Source: Floridanema aerugineum
Lineage (GTDB): Bacteria; Cyanobacteriota; Cyanobacteriia; Cyanobacteriales; Aerosakkonemataceae
NCBI RefSeq assembly: GCF_041929345.1
Contig: NZ_JBHFNQ010000255.1
Coordinates: 9,472-73,471 of the forward strand
Direction of reading: 5' to 3'
DNA: 64,000 nt
Shown one piece after another: positions 15,544 to 24,406 of the stretch. The notes under the pieces are model-generated. The model searched no databases. It saw only the letters and a program-made list of their open reading frames with translations, and was not told the DNA's origin. The first letter of the stretch is position 1, and each line of letters begins with the position of its first letter. Made by a program: the position numbers and the translations under genes.

Positions 15544-18366
15544 TTATAATCCGTTACCAATGAGAATAAAAGGTGCCCAGTAATGAGGATGGCTTAGAGC
15601 ATTAGCTACTGCTGATGGTAAATTACTGCGTGTGCGTTGTTGGACAGTTTGATATTGAGATTTACTTAGTGTTATGTCATTACCTGTAATAAGTGCTATT
15701 TGTGCTTTTTGTAACGCTAGAGCAAGTGAATTATTATCTGACTGCAATGCTGCATAAAAAGCTGTCATCAAAGCTTGGGTACCACCATCATTAACTTTCC
15801 ATAAAGAAGCGATCGCTGCTTTGGCTCCAGTTTGTTGCACTTGATAACCAAAACCTAAAATTTCTTCCCCATTCCCTAATTTTCCACCGATTCCAGTTTG
15901 ACAAGCACTTAGTACTACTAAATCTACATTTGGCAGTGACAAAAGTTGAATATCACGCAAAGTAAATAAACTTCCATCTCCTAATACAATAAACGAGTCT
16001 TCTGGTTTTCCCGTGACAAACATAGCATGAGTTGCTAAATGCACAATTGAGAAGTCATTTAAACGGGGAATAGTACCTTCTCTACTAAATTCACGGTCTA
16101 AAAGTTTTATGGTTCCTGGCATTATAGCAGCTATATTTTCTACCTCTACTCCGGCAAATTTTAAACCATCAAAAGCCAAGGGAGTACCTTCCATTTTAAA
16201 GTTATAACGACCAGTCGCAAAAGCACCAGCCATAACTTGAGGTTGCGCTCTACGTTGTCTGATAAATTTAGTCAAACTCATAGCAGTAATATTATTAGTA
16301 ACAAAGCGTTGCACTAGCCATTGTTCGCCATCATATAAAGCAGCTAAAGAAATGTAACGCAATTGTCCATCTGGAGCATAAATAATGCTTTTAGCTTCTG
16401 CTTGTTTTAAATCTTTTTCAATTGGTTTAATTAACCAATTATACAACTTTAATGCTGGAGCTTTAGCATCAGATTTGGGATTTTCCAACGCCATCCTAAA
16501 TTCTACAATAGCTCTATTTAGGTCGGCTTTTTTGACATTGACACTGCGATGAATCGGCGGAGCATCAGGAGCAACTAAAACTAATTCCAAGCGATTTTCT
16601 AAAATCAACGGATATAGTAACACAGCTTTTGGTTGCAATTGTCTTAAAATATCCGCTCGTATTGTATTAAGTTGGTTTAAACTAATATTTTGTTCTCTAG
16701 TGCTGGGACTAAGTTGTTGGACAAGAGTTATAATTTCAGGTGAATTAATAAATTGAAGAAATTTTCCATTAATTTCTTGTTGAATTTGATTCAGTTGAGC
16801 AATTCGCTGTTGTTGTTCGGGTGTGCGATCGGCTAAAGGAATTTTTTGCAATTCAGCTAATTCTCTACCTAGCTGAATCTCTTGATTCAAAATCTGATTG
16901 TATTTATCATTAATTTGTCGCTCTTGGGGATTTAAAGGAATTCCTTGAGCGGTTTGTTGAGTTCCTCGGACATTTTGTAAATAATCTTCTAATTCTTGGA
17001 CTTTGAGCAAATCAAGGACTTGTTGTGCTTCTAAAACTCGGTCTTGTTGGAGCAATAAATCAGCAAGACGACGATAGGTATCAGCAACAGTGGTAGTGTA
17101 AGAACGTTGTTGGGAAATAGGGAGAGAGCGCAATTCTTGACGAATTGATTCAGTAACATTAACGGATAGTTTATAAAAGACGATCGCCATTTCTAGCTGA
17201 TTTTCTTTAACTAGGACTTCACCGATGTTACTCAGGATAAGACGTTCAATTCGGCGATCGCCAACTTCCCTAATAATTGCTAAAGCTTTTTGGTAAGAAT
17301 CTAACGCTTGGGGAAATTGATTTAAACCTTTATAAACATTACCAATAGTCTCAAGTGTGTTACCTATCCATGAGTTTTCACCAAGTTCTTGAAAAATTAC
17401 TAGTGCTGGGTTTAATACTTCTAAAGCTTGGATATATTGCTCCTGTTTTTGATAAACGGTTCCTATATTATTTAAAGTGCGTGCAGTACTAGCACGGTTG
17501 CCAATTCTTCGAGAAATAGCTAATGCTTGTTGATAAAATTCCAGAGCTTTTGAATAGTTACTTAACTGCTCATAAGCCCACCCGATATTATGAAGAGTTT
17601 TTGCTTCACCCATTAAATTTTTAGTTTCCCGGCGAAATACCAAAGCTCTCTGATAAAAGTCAAGTGCTTTAGCACTCTCGCCTATAGCAGTGTAAAGCAT
17701 CCCAATATTATTTAAAGTGCGCCCCAGGAGTACTTTGTCGTCAATTTCCTGACCAATGGCAAGGCTCTGCTGATAAAATTTCAGTGCTTGGGGATAGTTG
17801 CTTAAACCTTCATAGAATAAACCTATTCTGTTTAAGTTATGCCCGATGCCTGCTTTGTTACCAATTTCTTGATCAACAGCCAAAGCTTGTTGCCCAAATT
17901 TAAGAGCTTGGTAATATTGTCCTTGGTAATAATAAATCATTGCTATTTCTGCAAAAGTTTTCCCAAGACTTTTTTTGTCACCAAGTTCTTTACTAATAAT
18001 TAGGGACTGCTCGAAGAATTGGAGTGCTTGAGTATAGTTACTTAATCTAACATAAACTAGCCCTATTTCATAAGTAGTGTCCCTAATGCCTTTGCGATCG
18101 CTAAGTTTTTGACAAATAGCTAAAACTCGTTGATAGCTTTCTAAAGCTTCATGATACTTATTATTTTGCCAAAGTTGAGCGCTTTGCTGAAGTAACTGCT
18201 CTGCTTCTGTTTTACACTCCTTGGTGCTTGGACTCTGTTTGGGTTCTGAATTTTGTGAAGTTATTCCTAGTAATTCAGACTTTGTGCGTAGGTCTAAAAC
18301 TGGCGCGTTTAGCGAAAGAGTTAAAATTGCTGTTAAAAGGCTTAGGTAAGTAAAGTTCAAAAACAT
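15544..18366 (-). CDS. TPR-CHAT caspase-like protease
   Basis: A 940-residue protein with an N-terminal hydrophobic signal (about 1-22), about nine tetratricopeptide repeats (about 50-420, units such as ALEFYQQALAISRRIGN), a helical linker, and a C-terminal CHAT peptidase domain (about 620-940). The catalytic dyad is visible: H780 in VHLATHAMF and C822 in VLSACQTGIGG. CHAT proteases are caspase-HetF-type cysteine peptidases; in several bacteria they act as effectors of conflict or cell-death systems. It is the last gene of a five-gene minus-strand operon (22902 to 15544). The signal sequence suggests action in the periplasm, unusual for an NLR-style effector; the hydrophobic stretch may instead be an anchor. 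Confidence 0.92.
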   Translation of the reverse strand: MFLNFTYLSLLTAILTLSLNAPVLDLRTKSELLGITSQNSEPKQSPSTKECKTEAEQLLQQSAQLWQNNKYHEALESYQRVLAICQKLSDRKGIRDTTYEIGLVYVRLSNYTQALQFFEQSLIISKELGDKKSLGKTFAEIAMIYYYQGQYYQALKFGQQALAVDQEIGNKAGIGHNLNRIGLFYEGLSNYPQALKFYQQSLAIGQEIDDKVLLGRTLNNIGMLYTAIGESAKALDFYQRALVFRRETKNLMGEAKTLHNIGWAYEQLSNYSKALEFYQQALAISRRIGNRASTARTLNNIGTVYQKQEQYIQALEVLNPALVIFQELGENSWIGNTLETIGNVYKGLNQFPQALDSYQKALAIIREVGDRRIERLILSNIGEVLVKENQLEMAIVFYKLSVNVTESIRQELRSLPISQQRSYTTTVADTYRRLADLLLQQDRVLEAQQVLDLLKVQELEDYLQNVRGTQQTAQGIPLNPQERQINDKYNQILNQEIQLGRELAELQKIPLADRTPEQQQRIAQLNQIQQEINGKFLQFINSPEIITLVQQLSPSTREQNISLNQLNTIRADILRQLQPKAVLLYPLILENRLELVLVAPDAPPIHRSVNVKKADLNRAIVEFRMALENPKSDAKAPALKLYNWLIKPIEKDLKQAEAKSIIYAPDGQLRYISLAALYDGEQWLVQRFVTNNITAMSLTKFIRQRRAQPQVMAGAFATGRYNFKMEGTPLAFDGLKFAGVEVENIAAIMPGTIKLLDREFSREGTIPRLNDFSIVHLATHAMFVTGKPEDSFIVLGDGSLFTLRDIQLLSLPNVDLVVLSACQTGIGGKLGNGEEILGFGYQVQQTGAKAAIASLWKVNDGGTQALMTAFYAALQSDNNSLALALQKAQIALITGNDITLSKSQYQTVQQRTRSNLPSAVANALSHPHYWAPFILIGNGL

Positions 18367-18391
18367 AGAAAAAGCCGTCTCTAAAGCAGCT

Positions 18392-18670
18392 TTAAATAAA
18401 TAACTGCTTCAACGGTTGGAAGTTTCTTTTTGCGCTTGAGCTTGTATTAAATTGTCTTCTCTTGGGAGCACCACCTCCTTGACCACCACTATTACCACCT
18501 CCTTGACTACCACTATCACCATCTCCTTGACCACCACTACTTAATAGAGGATCAGCCAATGCAGCTTGGCAAAAGTGTAATGCAACATTATAGTTTTTTG
18601 CTTCAAACTTGTTGTAAGCTTCCTGTAGCAATTCAATTGCTATTTGACTAGCAGATTTCTTTGTACTCAT
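18392..18670 (-). CDS. Small protein with Gly-rich tandem-repeat tail
   Basis: A 92-residue protein. The first 44 residues resemble a single TPR-like helical hairpin (IELLQEAYNKFEAKNYNVALHF). Residues about 45-67 are a Gly/Gln/Ser-rich tail encoded by an imperfect 24-bp tandem repeat (GGQGGG units). The basic end (PKRRQFN) has no known motif. It sits 25 bp upstream of the CHAT gene and 111 bp downstream of the TPR lipoprotein-like gene, within the operon. Not a recognised family; it might be an adaptor between TPR partners. A pseudogene fragment of a TPR protein is also possible. Confidence 0.6.
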   Translation of the reverse strand: MSTKKSASQIAIELLQEAYNKFEAKNYNVALHFCQAALADPLLSSGGQGDGDSGSQGGGNSGGQGGGAPKRRQFNTSSSAKRNFQPLKQLFI

Positions 18671-18781
18671 TTTAGTTCTTGCCTCTCACTTCACTAATTA
18701 AAATATTCACTACAGGAAAGACTTTTTCCAGAAAATTGTATAAATTTAATTTCTCAATACTTGGGAAAAGCGTCGGAGTCT

Positions 18782-19702
18782 CTACAAACTCACCTTGAAT
18801 TTAGCAATTTGGGTTTCCAGTTCCTTAACTCGTTGCATATTTCCCAAAGATTTGTAACTATTCATAGCTAAACTTAACCAACGAGCCGCTTCGGATTGAT
18901 TATTAATCGCAATATACATTTCCCCTAACGCTGTTTGTACTTGCGCTTGCTCTCCCAGATCGGTTGCTCTTTTGGCAGCCTCTAAATAGTTACTTTCAGC
19001 CCACAAAGTTAATCCTAACTGCCAATATAATTCACCAAGGCGACGGTAAATAGTAGCTTCTTGTGTACCAGCATTTACTAATGCTTCTAATGTGTCTATT
19101 GCTTCAGACTTTAACTCAGTACCGATATAAAGGTAAGCACGTAGTAAAGCTTTGGTTTTGTCTGTGGTTTGTTGTTTATTTAGTTGGGAGATGGCATTTT
19201 GTACCATTTCAGCTTCCGCTTTTGGTAACAATTTAAACTCTCTATTAGTTAATTTCTCCTCTTGAGATGACTTACCATTCTCAGCTTTAACAACTACTGA
19301 ATACTCAACTCCTGATTCTAGCTTGGGTTCTCCAGGGTATACTACCTCATTTCCATTAACTGTTGTTTCCCAAATAGGGCGATCGCCTTTGACCAAACTA
19401 ACAGTATAATTATTAACGCCAGGAACCTTATTCCACCGTAACTTTGGCTGATTATTGAGTATAAAAGTACGGCGCGGACTGATAATATAAGGAATTAGCG
19501 GATCAGTAGGAGCGCGAACTTCACCAGTTTCAGCATCTCTACAATCTTGAGCTATTAGTATCTCACCTCGAAATTGACGTAAAGAACTATGAGTTAATCG
19601 TTGATTATTAAGATGAATAGCAACTGCTGAACCTGCAAATAATAAAGGTAAGATCAAAAGTATAATTAAGCCCAAAAATTTTGACAGTTTTTTACTGTTC
19701 AT
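18782..19702 (-). CDS. Secreted protein with beta domain and TPRs (DUF928-like context)
   Basis: About 306 residues from the ATG at 19702 (a longer form from 19735 adds 11 basic residues). A signal or anchor helix (about 8-30) is followed by a beta-sandwich-like region (about 70-150; PRRTFILNNQPKLRWNKVPG, TYTV-like strands) and then TPR-type helices (about 180-305, e.g. IYRRLGELYWQLGL). The beta region resembles extracellular DUF928 or fibronectin-like domains common beside cyanobacterial CHAT genes, but I am not sure of the family. It lies directly after the kinase gene, with the longer start only 3 bp from the kinase stop, so translation is coupled. Probable role: envelope-side sensor or scaffold of the operon. 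Confidence 0.8.
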   Translation of the reverse strand: MNSKKLSKFLGLIILLILPLLFAGSAVAIHLNNQRLTHSSLRQFRGEILIAQDCRDAETGEVRAPTDPLIPYIISPRRTFILNNQPKLRWNKVPGVNNYTVSLVKGDRPIWETTVNGNEVVYPGEPKLESGVEYSVVVKAENGKSSQEEKLTNREFKLLPKAEAEMVQNAISQLNKQQTTDKTKALLRAYLYIGTELKSEAIDTLEALVNAGTQEATIYRRLGELYWQLGLTLWAESNYLEAAKRATDLGEQAQVQTALGEMYIAINNQSEAARWLSLAMNSYKSLGNMQRVKELETQIAKFKVSL

Positions 19703-19738
19703 GGTTAACCTTTTGTGCAACTTATTGTACTTCATAAT

Positions 19739-21322
19739 TTATCTCTTTTCAGTTTTCAGAGTAGATGATGCCATAGATATCCACATCTTTTCATCTGGGT
19801 TTTTTGCATTGGCGTACTTGAGGCAGTTCCGCCAAGCTAAGAAAGCTGCGATCTTATTGTTTTGGCGTTCCATCACCTGAGCTTTCAGGCAATAAGCTGG
19901 AGCGCGATCGCTCTCTAACTGAATTGCTGTTTGTAAATGATTTAAAGCTTCTTGATATCGCCCCAACTTTAATTTTGCCCAACCCATATTTTTGAGCATT
20001 GCGTATTTTACTTCCTCATTTTTAGCCAGAGGTAAACCTTTCTGGAGTAGCTCTACTGCTGTGGTATATTCTTGATTTAAATTATACAGTCTTGCCAAAT
20101 TACTGTAAGATGCACTTAGACCATATCGGATAGCATTTTTATAAGCAGACCGCGCTTTATCAAGTTGTCCTGTATCTTCATAAATTAATCCCATGTTATG
20201 ATAAGTTTGGGCAATTTTTGCATCAAACATTAAAGCAAATTGGTAGTAAAACATAGCGTTTTCAAAATTACCATTTCGCGAAAGAGCTAATCCCCGATCG
20301 TTGAAATAATTCGCTACTTTAGGTGAAAAAAGCCCCCAACTGGTACTGCCTATTAACAGCGATATAATGGCGAATCCACCTAATAATGAAGTATGCTTTA
20401 CATTAACTTTTTCCGAAAGCTTTAGAAATTTATCGCGTAGTAAATCGACCTTGGTTTTAGATGAACCAGGCTTAATTTTTGCTAAACGCTGTAATATTTC
20501 CTGGCAACTTTGTGGTCTTTGACCAGGAAAGGGAGCCATCAACCAGTCAATTAAATCTGCTATTTCAGGAGAAACTTGAACTGCTTGATCGCGCCAAATC
20601 AACTCACACGTTTCTGGATTTCTGGGTAAATTTATCAGAGATTGACCAGTTAACAAATAAACAAAAGTACGTCCTAAAGCAAAAAAATCAGATTGAAGTA
20701 CAGCCCGCCCTTCTGCTTGTTCTGGAGGAGTATAGCCAGCAGAAATAATTACTGTACCTGTTACATTTTCTTGCTGTTGTTGCAGATAAGTACTCGTTAC
20801 TTCTCGAACAGCACCGAAATCAATCAACACCAACTGTCCATCGGATTTGAACATAATATTTGATGGTTTAATATCGCGATGGAAATAATGATATTGATGC
20901 AGCAACGAAAGAATTTCTACTAGCTGACTCAACCATTGATAAGCTTCTTCTGTTGTAATTGGTTGATTCCCTCTCTCTGACAGCCATTCTTGTAAATTAG
21001 ACCCAGGAATTTTTTCCATTACTAAACAGTGTAATGGCTCGCTACCACCTTCAGGCCAAGTAAAATATCCCTCTAACTCAACATGAGGAATTCCCGGATG
21101 TTGCAATTTGCTCAAGATTTCCGCTTCTCTTTGAAACAGAATTTGAGCTTTTCTTTTAACTTCTGGATCTTTAAAATTTTGTGGGTCTAGAACTTTCAAA
21201 ACTTTTGGAACTTGTCCATCATTTATTTCAAAAATTTTCCCAAAACCACCACCACCAAGGAGACGGATAACTTGATAACGATTTTGTAGCAATAACCCTG
21301 ATTTGATCTTTGTATCTGCCAT
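19739..21322 (-). CDS. Ser/Thr protein kinase with membrane helix and C-terminal TPRs
   Basis: A 527-residue Hanks-type kinase. The glycine loop LLGGGGFGKIFE, the catalytic loop HRDIKPSN and DFGAVRE are all intact (kinase domain about 10-285). One membrane helix (about 312-332) connects to a TPR domain (about 340-500), which would be outside the cytoplasm. The start ATG at 21322 overlaps the stop of the NB-ARC gene (shared base), and the next gene follows 3 bp later, so it is the operon's second cistron. Likely role: signal relay between an envelope sensor and the NB-ARC or CHAT partners. This is inference from architecture. Confidence 0.93.
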   Translation of the reverse strand: MADTKIKSGLLLQNRYQVIRLLGGGGFGKIFEINDGQVPKVLKVLDPQNFKDPEVKRKAQILFQREAEILSKLQHPGIPHVELEGYFTWPEGGSEPLHCLVMEKIPGSNLQEWLSERGNQPITTEEAYQWLSQLVEILSLLHQYHYFHRDIKPSNIMFKSDGQLVLIDFGAVREVTSTYLQQQQENVTGTVIISAGYTPPEQAEGRAVLQSDFFALGRTFVYLLTGQSLINLPRNPETCELIWRDQAVQVSPEIADLIDWLMAPFPGQRPQSCQEILQRLAKIKPGSSKTKVDLLRDKFLKLSEKVNVKHTSLLGGFAIISLLIGSTSWGLFSPKVANYFNDRGLALSRNGNFENAMFYYQFALMFDAKIAQTYHNMGLIYEDTGQLDKARSAYKNAIRYGLSASYSNLARLYNLNQEYTTAVELLQKGLPLAKNEEVKYAMLKNMGWAKLKLGRYQEALNHLQTAIQLESDRAPAYCLKAQVMERQNNKIAAFLAWRNCLKYANAKNPDEKMWISMASSTLKTEKR

Positions 21323-22902
21323 TAATTGTTAACTTCTCCTAATAGCAGTAATATATTTTTTTCGGCGTATCTTTTAAATTTAAATTCATATTCTTGCAAC
21401 TGTAAAAGTAAGTTTTTAAGTGGGATTTCTATTTGTTTACCTTGCCAACGTTCCTGAAACCTTTTTAAAATGGTTTCATTTAGGTTTTGTTCGTCAATTA
21501 AAGCATGGCTTCGCAGTAGCCCTAATTCATTAATATCGTGAGTTTTCATTACTTTGGCGATATCTTGAGACATAGATTCAATAAATTGTTTAACTGTGTA
21601 TTTCATGATTACAGGTTGCAAAGTAAACGAAGCTTCATTGGTATTGGCGTTAGTTTCTTTTTCTATTAGCGATCGCCTAACCAAAGATTCCAGCACTGTT
21701 AGTAACTCCGAACTAGAAACACTAGGCCAGAGTTTTGATTTTAAATAAGAAAAAGTCACAGGCTTACCTGCAATAGCTAACCAGTACATCACAGTTTTCC
21801 CTAAACTTGATAATCTCGCAAAATGTTGGTCAATTAAGTTAGCAAAAATATCTCCTATAACTAAAGAACTTTGACCGATAAACTGCGAAATATCGCCATT
21901 AAATATCTCTTGTATAGTTGTAGCCATAACTTTTAGAGCAGCCGGATGCCCTCTATATAATTGAATCAACTCATCTAAGCCATTTTCCCAACCAGAAAAG
22001 CCTTTTGTCAATAACAACTTTTTCGCATCTGCTGGTTTTAACCCTTTTACTTGTAAAGCCCGAACAGGTAAAGTTTCACCAGCTAAAGAAGCCACATCTA
22101 CAGATTTTTCTCGCGACATCAGTAATAGACAACTTTGGTGACGTTCTTCTGCCACCCGCTTGAGCAATTGACCATACTCTTCATAGCCAGAGCGATAGTA
22201 CCCAGCTATATCGCCATCTCGCAATACCATCTCCCAATCGTCCAGAACGATCAAACAACGATGAGCGCGTAAGCTATTGAGCAAACAAGAAATTTGACTT
22301 TCTACTGTTTCTGGTTTTTCTATTTTTACATCTTGGGCGAAAAAAGTGTTCAAATCTGACAATATGCCGCTCAATGGAGGTGCATAACGGACGCTTCGCC
22401 AAATCAGATACTCAAACTGATTTTGAATTTGTTCTGTCAGTTTCCCTGCTAAAGCAGTTTTGCCAAGTCCACCCATTCCCAGTAACGCTACCAAGCGACA
22501 GCGGTCTTCAGTAATCCATCGCTGTAGTTTCGATAATTCTTCAGTGCGACCGTAGAAAACTGAGACATCAGGCGCTTCTCCCCAGTCTTGGTGATAATTG
22601 GTAGCTATTTTTGATAGATGAGTCTCTGCTTGAGCATCAGATACATCAGTTAGTGATGACCAGCGCCTCAGAACTGTCTTGAAGTTGCGTTTGGTTACGT
22701 CCTCTCGGAAAGCTTGACTGAGTAATTGCCATAACTCAGCACCAATATTCTTGATGTACTCAGCATTGTAGCCCATGAGTTCTGCGATTCCTGAATACCC
22801 CTGTCCTTCCCAGGATTGCCGAAATACTTGTTCTTGAACATCGTTTAACTTGGTTGGCTTTAGAGCCACATCGATAATGCGTAGCGCTTCTTCAACAGTC
22901 AT
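21322..22902 (-). CDS. NB-ARC (STAND) ATPase with N-terminal vMAP-like HTH domain
   Basis: About 526 residues from the ATG at 22902, preceded by GGTGGG; a form from 22941 would add 13 residues. The N-terminal helical domain (about 1-80, VQEQVFRQSWEGQGYSGIAE) matches the HTH-like domain at the start of cyanobacterial vWA-MoxR-associated proteins as I remember it. An NB-ARC core follows with Walker A LGMGGLGKTALAG, Walker B LIVLDDWEMV and a winged-helix region (about 370-440). Most cyanobacterial relatives continue into WD40 or TPR sensors; this one stops after the winged helix, so sensing may be done by partner proteins. It heads the kinase/TPR/CHAT operon. A close architectural paralogue is at 62060-63481. 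Confidence 0.9.
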   Translation of the reverse strand: MTVEEALRIIDVALKPTKLNDVQEQVFRQSWEGQGYSGIAELMGYNAEYIKNIGAELWQLLSQAFREDVTKRNFKTVLRRWSSLTDVSDAQAETHLSKIATNYHQDWGEAPDVSVFYGRTEELSKLQRWITEDRCRLVALLGMGGLGKTALAGKLTEQIQNQFEYLIWRSVRYAPPLSGILSDLNTFFAQDVKIEKPETVESQISCLLNSLRAHRCLIVLDDWEMVLRDGDIAGYYRSGYEEYGQLLKRVAEERHQSCLLLMSREKSVDVASLAGETLPVRALQVKGLKPADAKKLLLTKGFSGWENGLDELIQLYRGHPAALKVMATTIQEIFNGDISQFIGQSSLVIGDIFANLIDQHFARLSSLGKTVMYWLAIAGKPVTFSYLKSKLWPSVSSSELLTVLESLVRRSLIEKETNANTNEASFTLQPVIMKYTVKQFIESMSQDIAKVMKTHDINELGLLRSHALIDEQNLNETILKRFQERWQGKQIEIPLKNLLLQLQEYEFKFKRYAEKNILLLLGEVNN

Positions 22903-23093
22903 TTTTCCCACCAGCCTGATAACACTGTTGCAATGTAACATGACTTTTTCTTACCTGTCCTCACTATTTTGTGGGATGTGCATTGTGTTTTTGGTTAAAA
23001 AACAGATGATTTTTCCTCACTTATTATCAACTTCATTTACTAAAAGCTGCGGTTAGATTTAATTCAACAGTTAAGGCAGTGAACTAAATCATT
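22903..23093. promoter_or_regulatory. Divergent promoter region, NB-ARC operon versus lysis-like cassette
   Basis: About 190 bp between the divergent starts at 22902 and 23094. It must hold promoters for both transcription units. No clear palindrome or sigma-70 pair stands out. The shared control region would allow coordinated regulation of the conflict-type operon and the peptidoglycan-hydrolase cassette. Confidence 0.35.
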
Positions 23094-23381
23094 ATGGATA
23101 GTACACAGCAATCAAATTTACCTAAAAAAGCTGCTAAAAGCATCTTCCAAAGCAAAACTTTTTGGGGTGCAACTTTAACCGCAGTCGCAGCCATCGCTCC
23201 CATTATTGGAGAAGCAGTAGAAGCCAAAAAATTCACGGTCAACGACACAGTAAAAGTTGTCGTACTTCTGGCTACAACTGGAGCAACTCTAGTTGGTCGA
23301 GTTCAGGCAGAAAGCGAAGTTTACACTCCTAATTGGGCACCTGGCCCCAATGAATCAGATTTTGAATCAACCAATTCCTAA
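23094..23381 (+). CDS. Small holin-like membrane protein
   Basis: A 95-residue protein with two hydrophobic segments (about 24-40, AATLTAVAAIAPIIGE type, and 52-70, VVVLLATTGATLVG), a Lys-rich N-terminus and an acidic C-terminal tail. This size and layout, and the FQSKTFWG start of the first helix, resemble phage holins encoded next to endolysins. The next gene, 38 bp downstream, carries a peptidoglycan-binding domain, which strengthens the idea. No catalytic feature. A holin role is inference; it could be a generic small membrane protein. Confidence 0.7.
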   Translation: MDSTQQSNLPKKAAKSIFQSKTFWGATLTAVAAIAPIIGEAVEAKKFTVNDTVKVVVLLATTGATLVGRVQAESEVYTPNWAPGPNESDFESTNS

Positions 23382-23419
23382 AAATTACTACTTGATACTT
23401 AACATCTCAGGAGATTTCT

Positions 23420-24304
23420 ATGCAAGCTACAGAAGTAACACCCATTGTCGAATCTGTTTCTTTGGAAAGTTTAGCCCGGAATACTCAATTAGCTAAAGAA
23501 GTACAAACTAACTTAATTCGTTTAGGTTTACTTGACCCACCAGCAGACGGAAAATTTGGACGTTTTTCCCTGCAAGCACTCAAAGAATTCCAATCTTTGC
23601 GGCAAATATCTGAATCAGAATTAGGCCCGGAAACTATCCAAGCTTTGAAAGAAGTTAAGGAAGTAGTTCCTCTGAAATTAGGCAATGACTTACCCAGCCG
23701 CATTGTCAAATATATGCAGTCTAAAAACTACTTTGTTGCTGTTGGGGAAAAACGTTACAACATTGTCTATATAGAAGGAGCGGATGCTGATGGTACACCC
23801 AATGAAGATACTTTTAATCAATGGAATGACCGTCGAATAGTGATTGAAATAGCTTCTGGAATTCCCAAAATTGTAGGTAACTGGTTAGCAACAACTGAAC
23901 CGGGACGTTACTACACTTTTAATCTAATGAATCTGAAAGGAGCAGCCAGAATTTCCTTTGGACAATACCGATCTTGGCAAGTAGGAACTCATGGAAATTC
24001 CGATCGTCATGAAGCTTTAGTTCAATGTTTGGCTGTGAAAGTGTATCGGGATGCTGACAGGAATGGGATTCGTAACGGAGATGCTATTGATGAAGGTTTA
24101 TTCGGTATTAATCAACATTGGGGCTATGACTTGAGAGAAGTTGGTGCTGCTAGTGCTGGTTGTTTGGTAGGTCAATCTCGGAATAGTCACAAGGATTTTA
24201 TGCGGTTGATTAAGCAAGACCGTCGCTATCAGTTAAATAACAGGTATGTGTTCTTCTCAACTATCATTCCTGGTGACGAGTTAGCTAAAACTTTAGCTGC
24301 TTAA
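23420..24304 (+). CDS. Peptidoglycan-binding protein with L,D-transpeptidase/hydrolase-like catalytic region
   Basis: A 294-residue protein with no signal peptide. Residues about 22-80 are a PG_binding_1 domain (VQTNLIRLGLLDPPADGKFG). The C-terminal half has the HGN (191-193), a Ca-loop-like DADRNGIRNGD (211-221) and INQHWGYD followed by GAASAGCLVGQ (H233, S246, C248), recalling the H...SxGC motif of YkuD-type enzymes, although I cannot name the family with certainty. It lies between the holin-like gene and a GH46-like hydrolase. Lack of a signal peptide plus a holin-like neighbour is the arrangement of phage endolysins. A good Shine-Dalgarno (CAGGAGA) precedes the ATG. Confidence 0.75.
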   Translation: MQATEVTPIVESVSLESLARNTQLAKEVQTNLIRLGLLDPPADGKFGRFSLQALKEFQSLRQISESELGPETIQALKEVKEVVPLKLGNDLPSRIVKYMQSKNYFVAVGEKRYNIVYIEGADADGTPNEDTFNQWNDRRIVIEIASGIPKIVGNWLATTEPGRYYTFNLMNLKGAARISFGQYRSWQVGTHGNSDRHEALVQCLAVKVYRDADRNGIRNGDAIDEGLFGINQHWGYDLREVGAASAGCLVGQSRNSHKDFMRLIKQDRRYQLNNRYVFFSTIIPGDELAKTLAA

Positions 24305-24406
24305 TCACCCATCTTTTGTCTGAATTTCAGAGGAAATGATGAATCAAACCCTCATCATTTCCTTTACTCAAGTTACCAACTTATCACGCAATCAAGGACG
24401 AAATTT

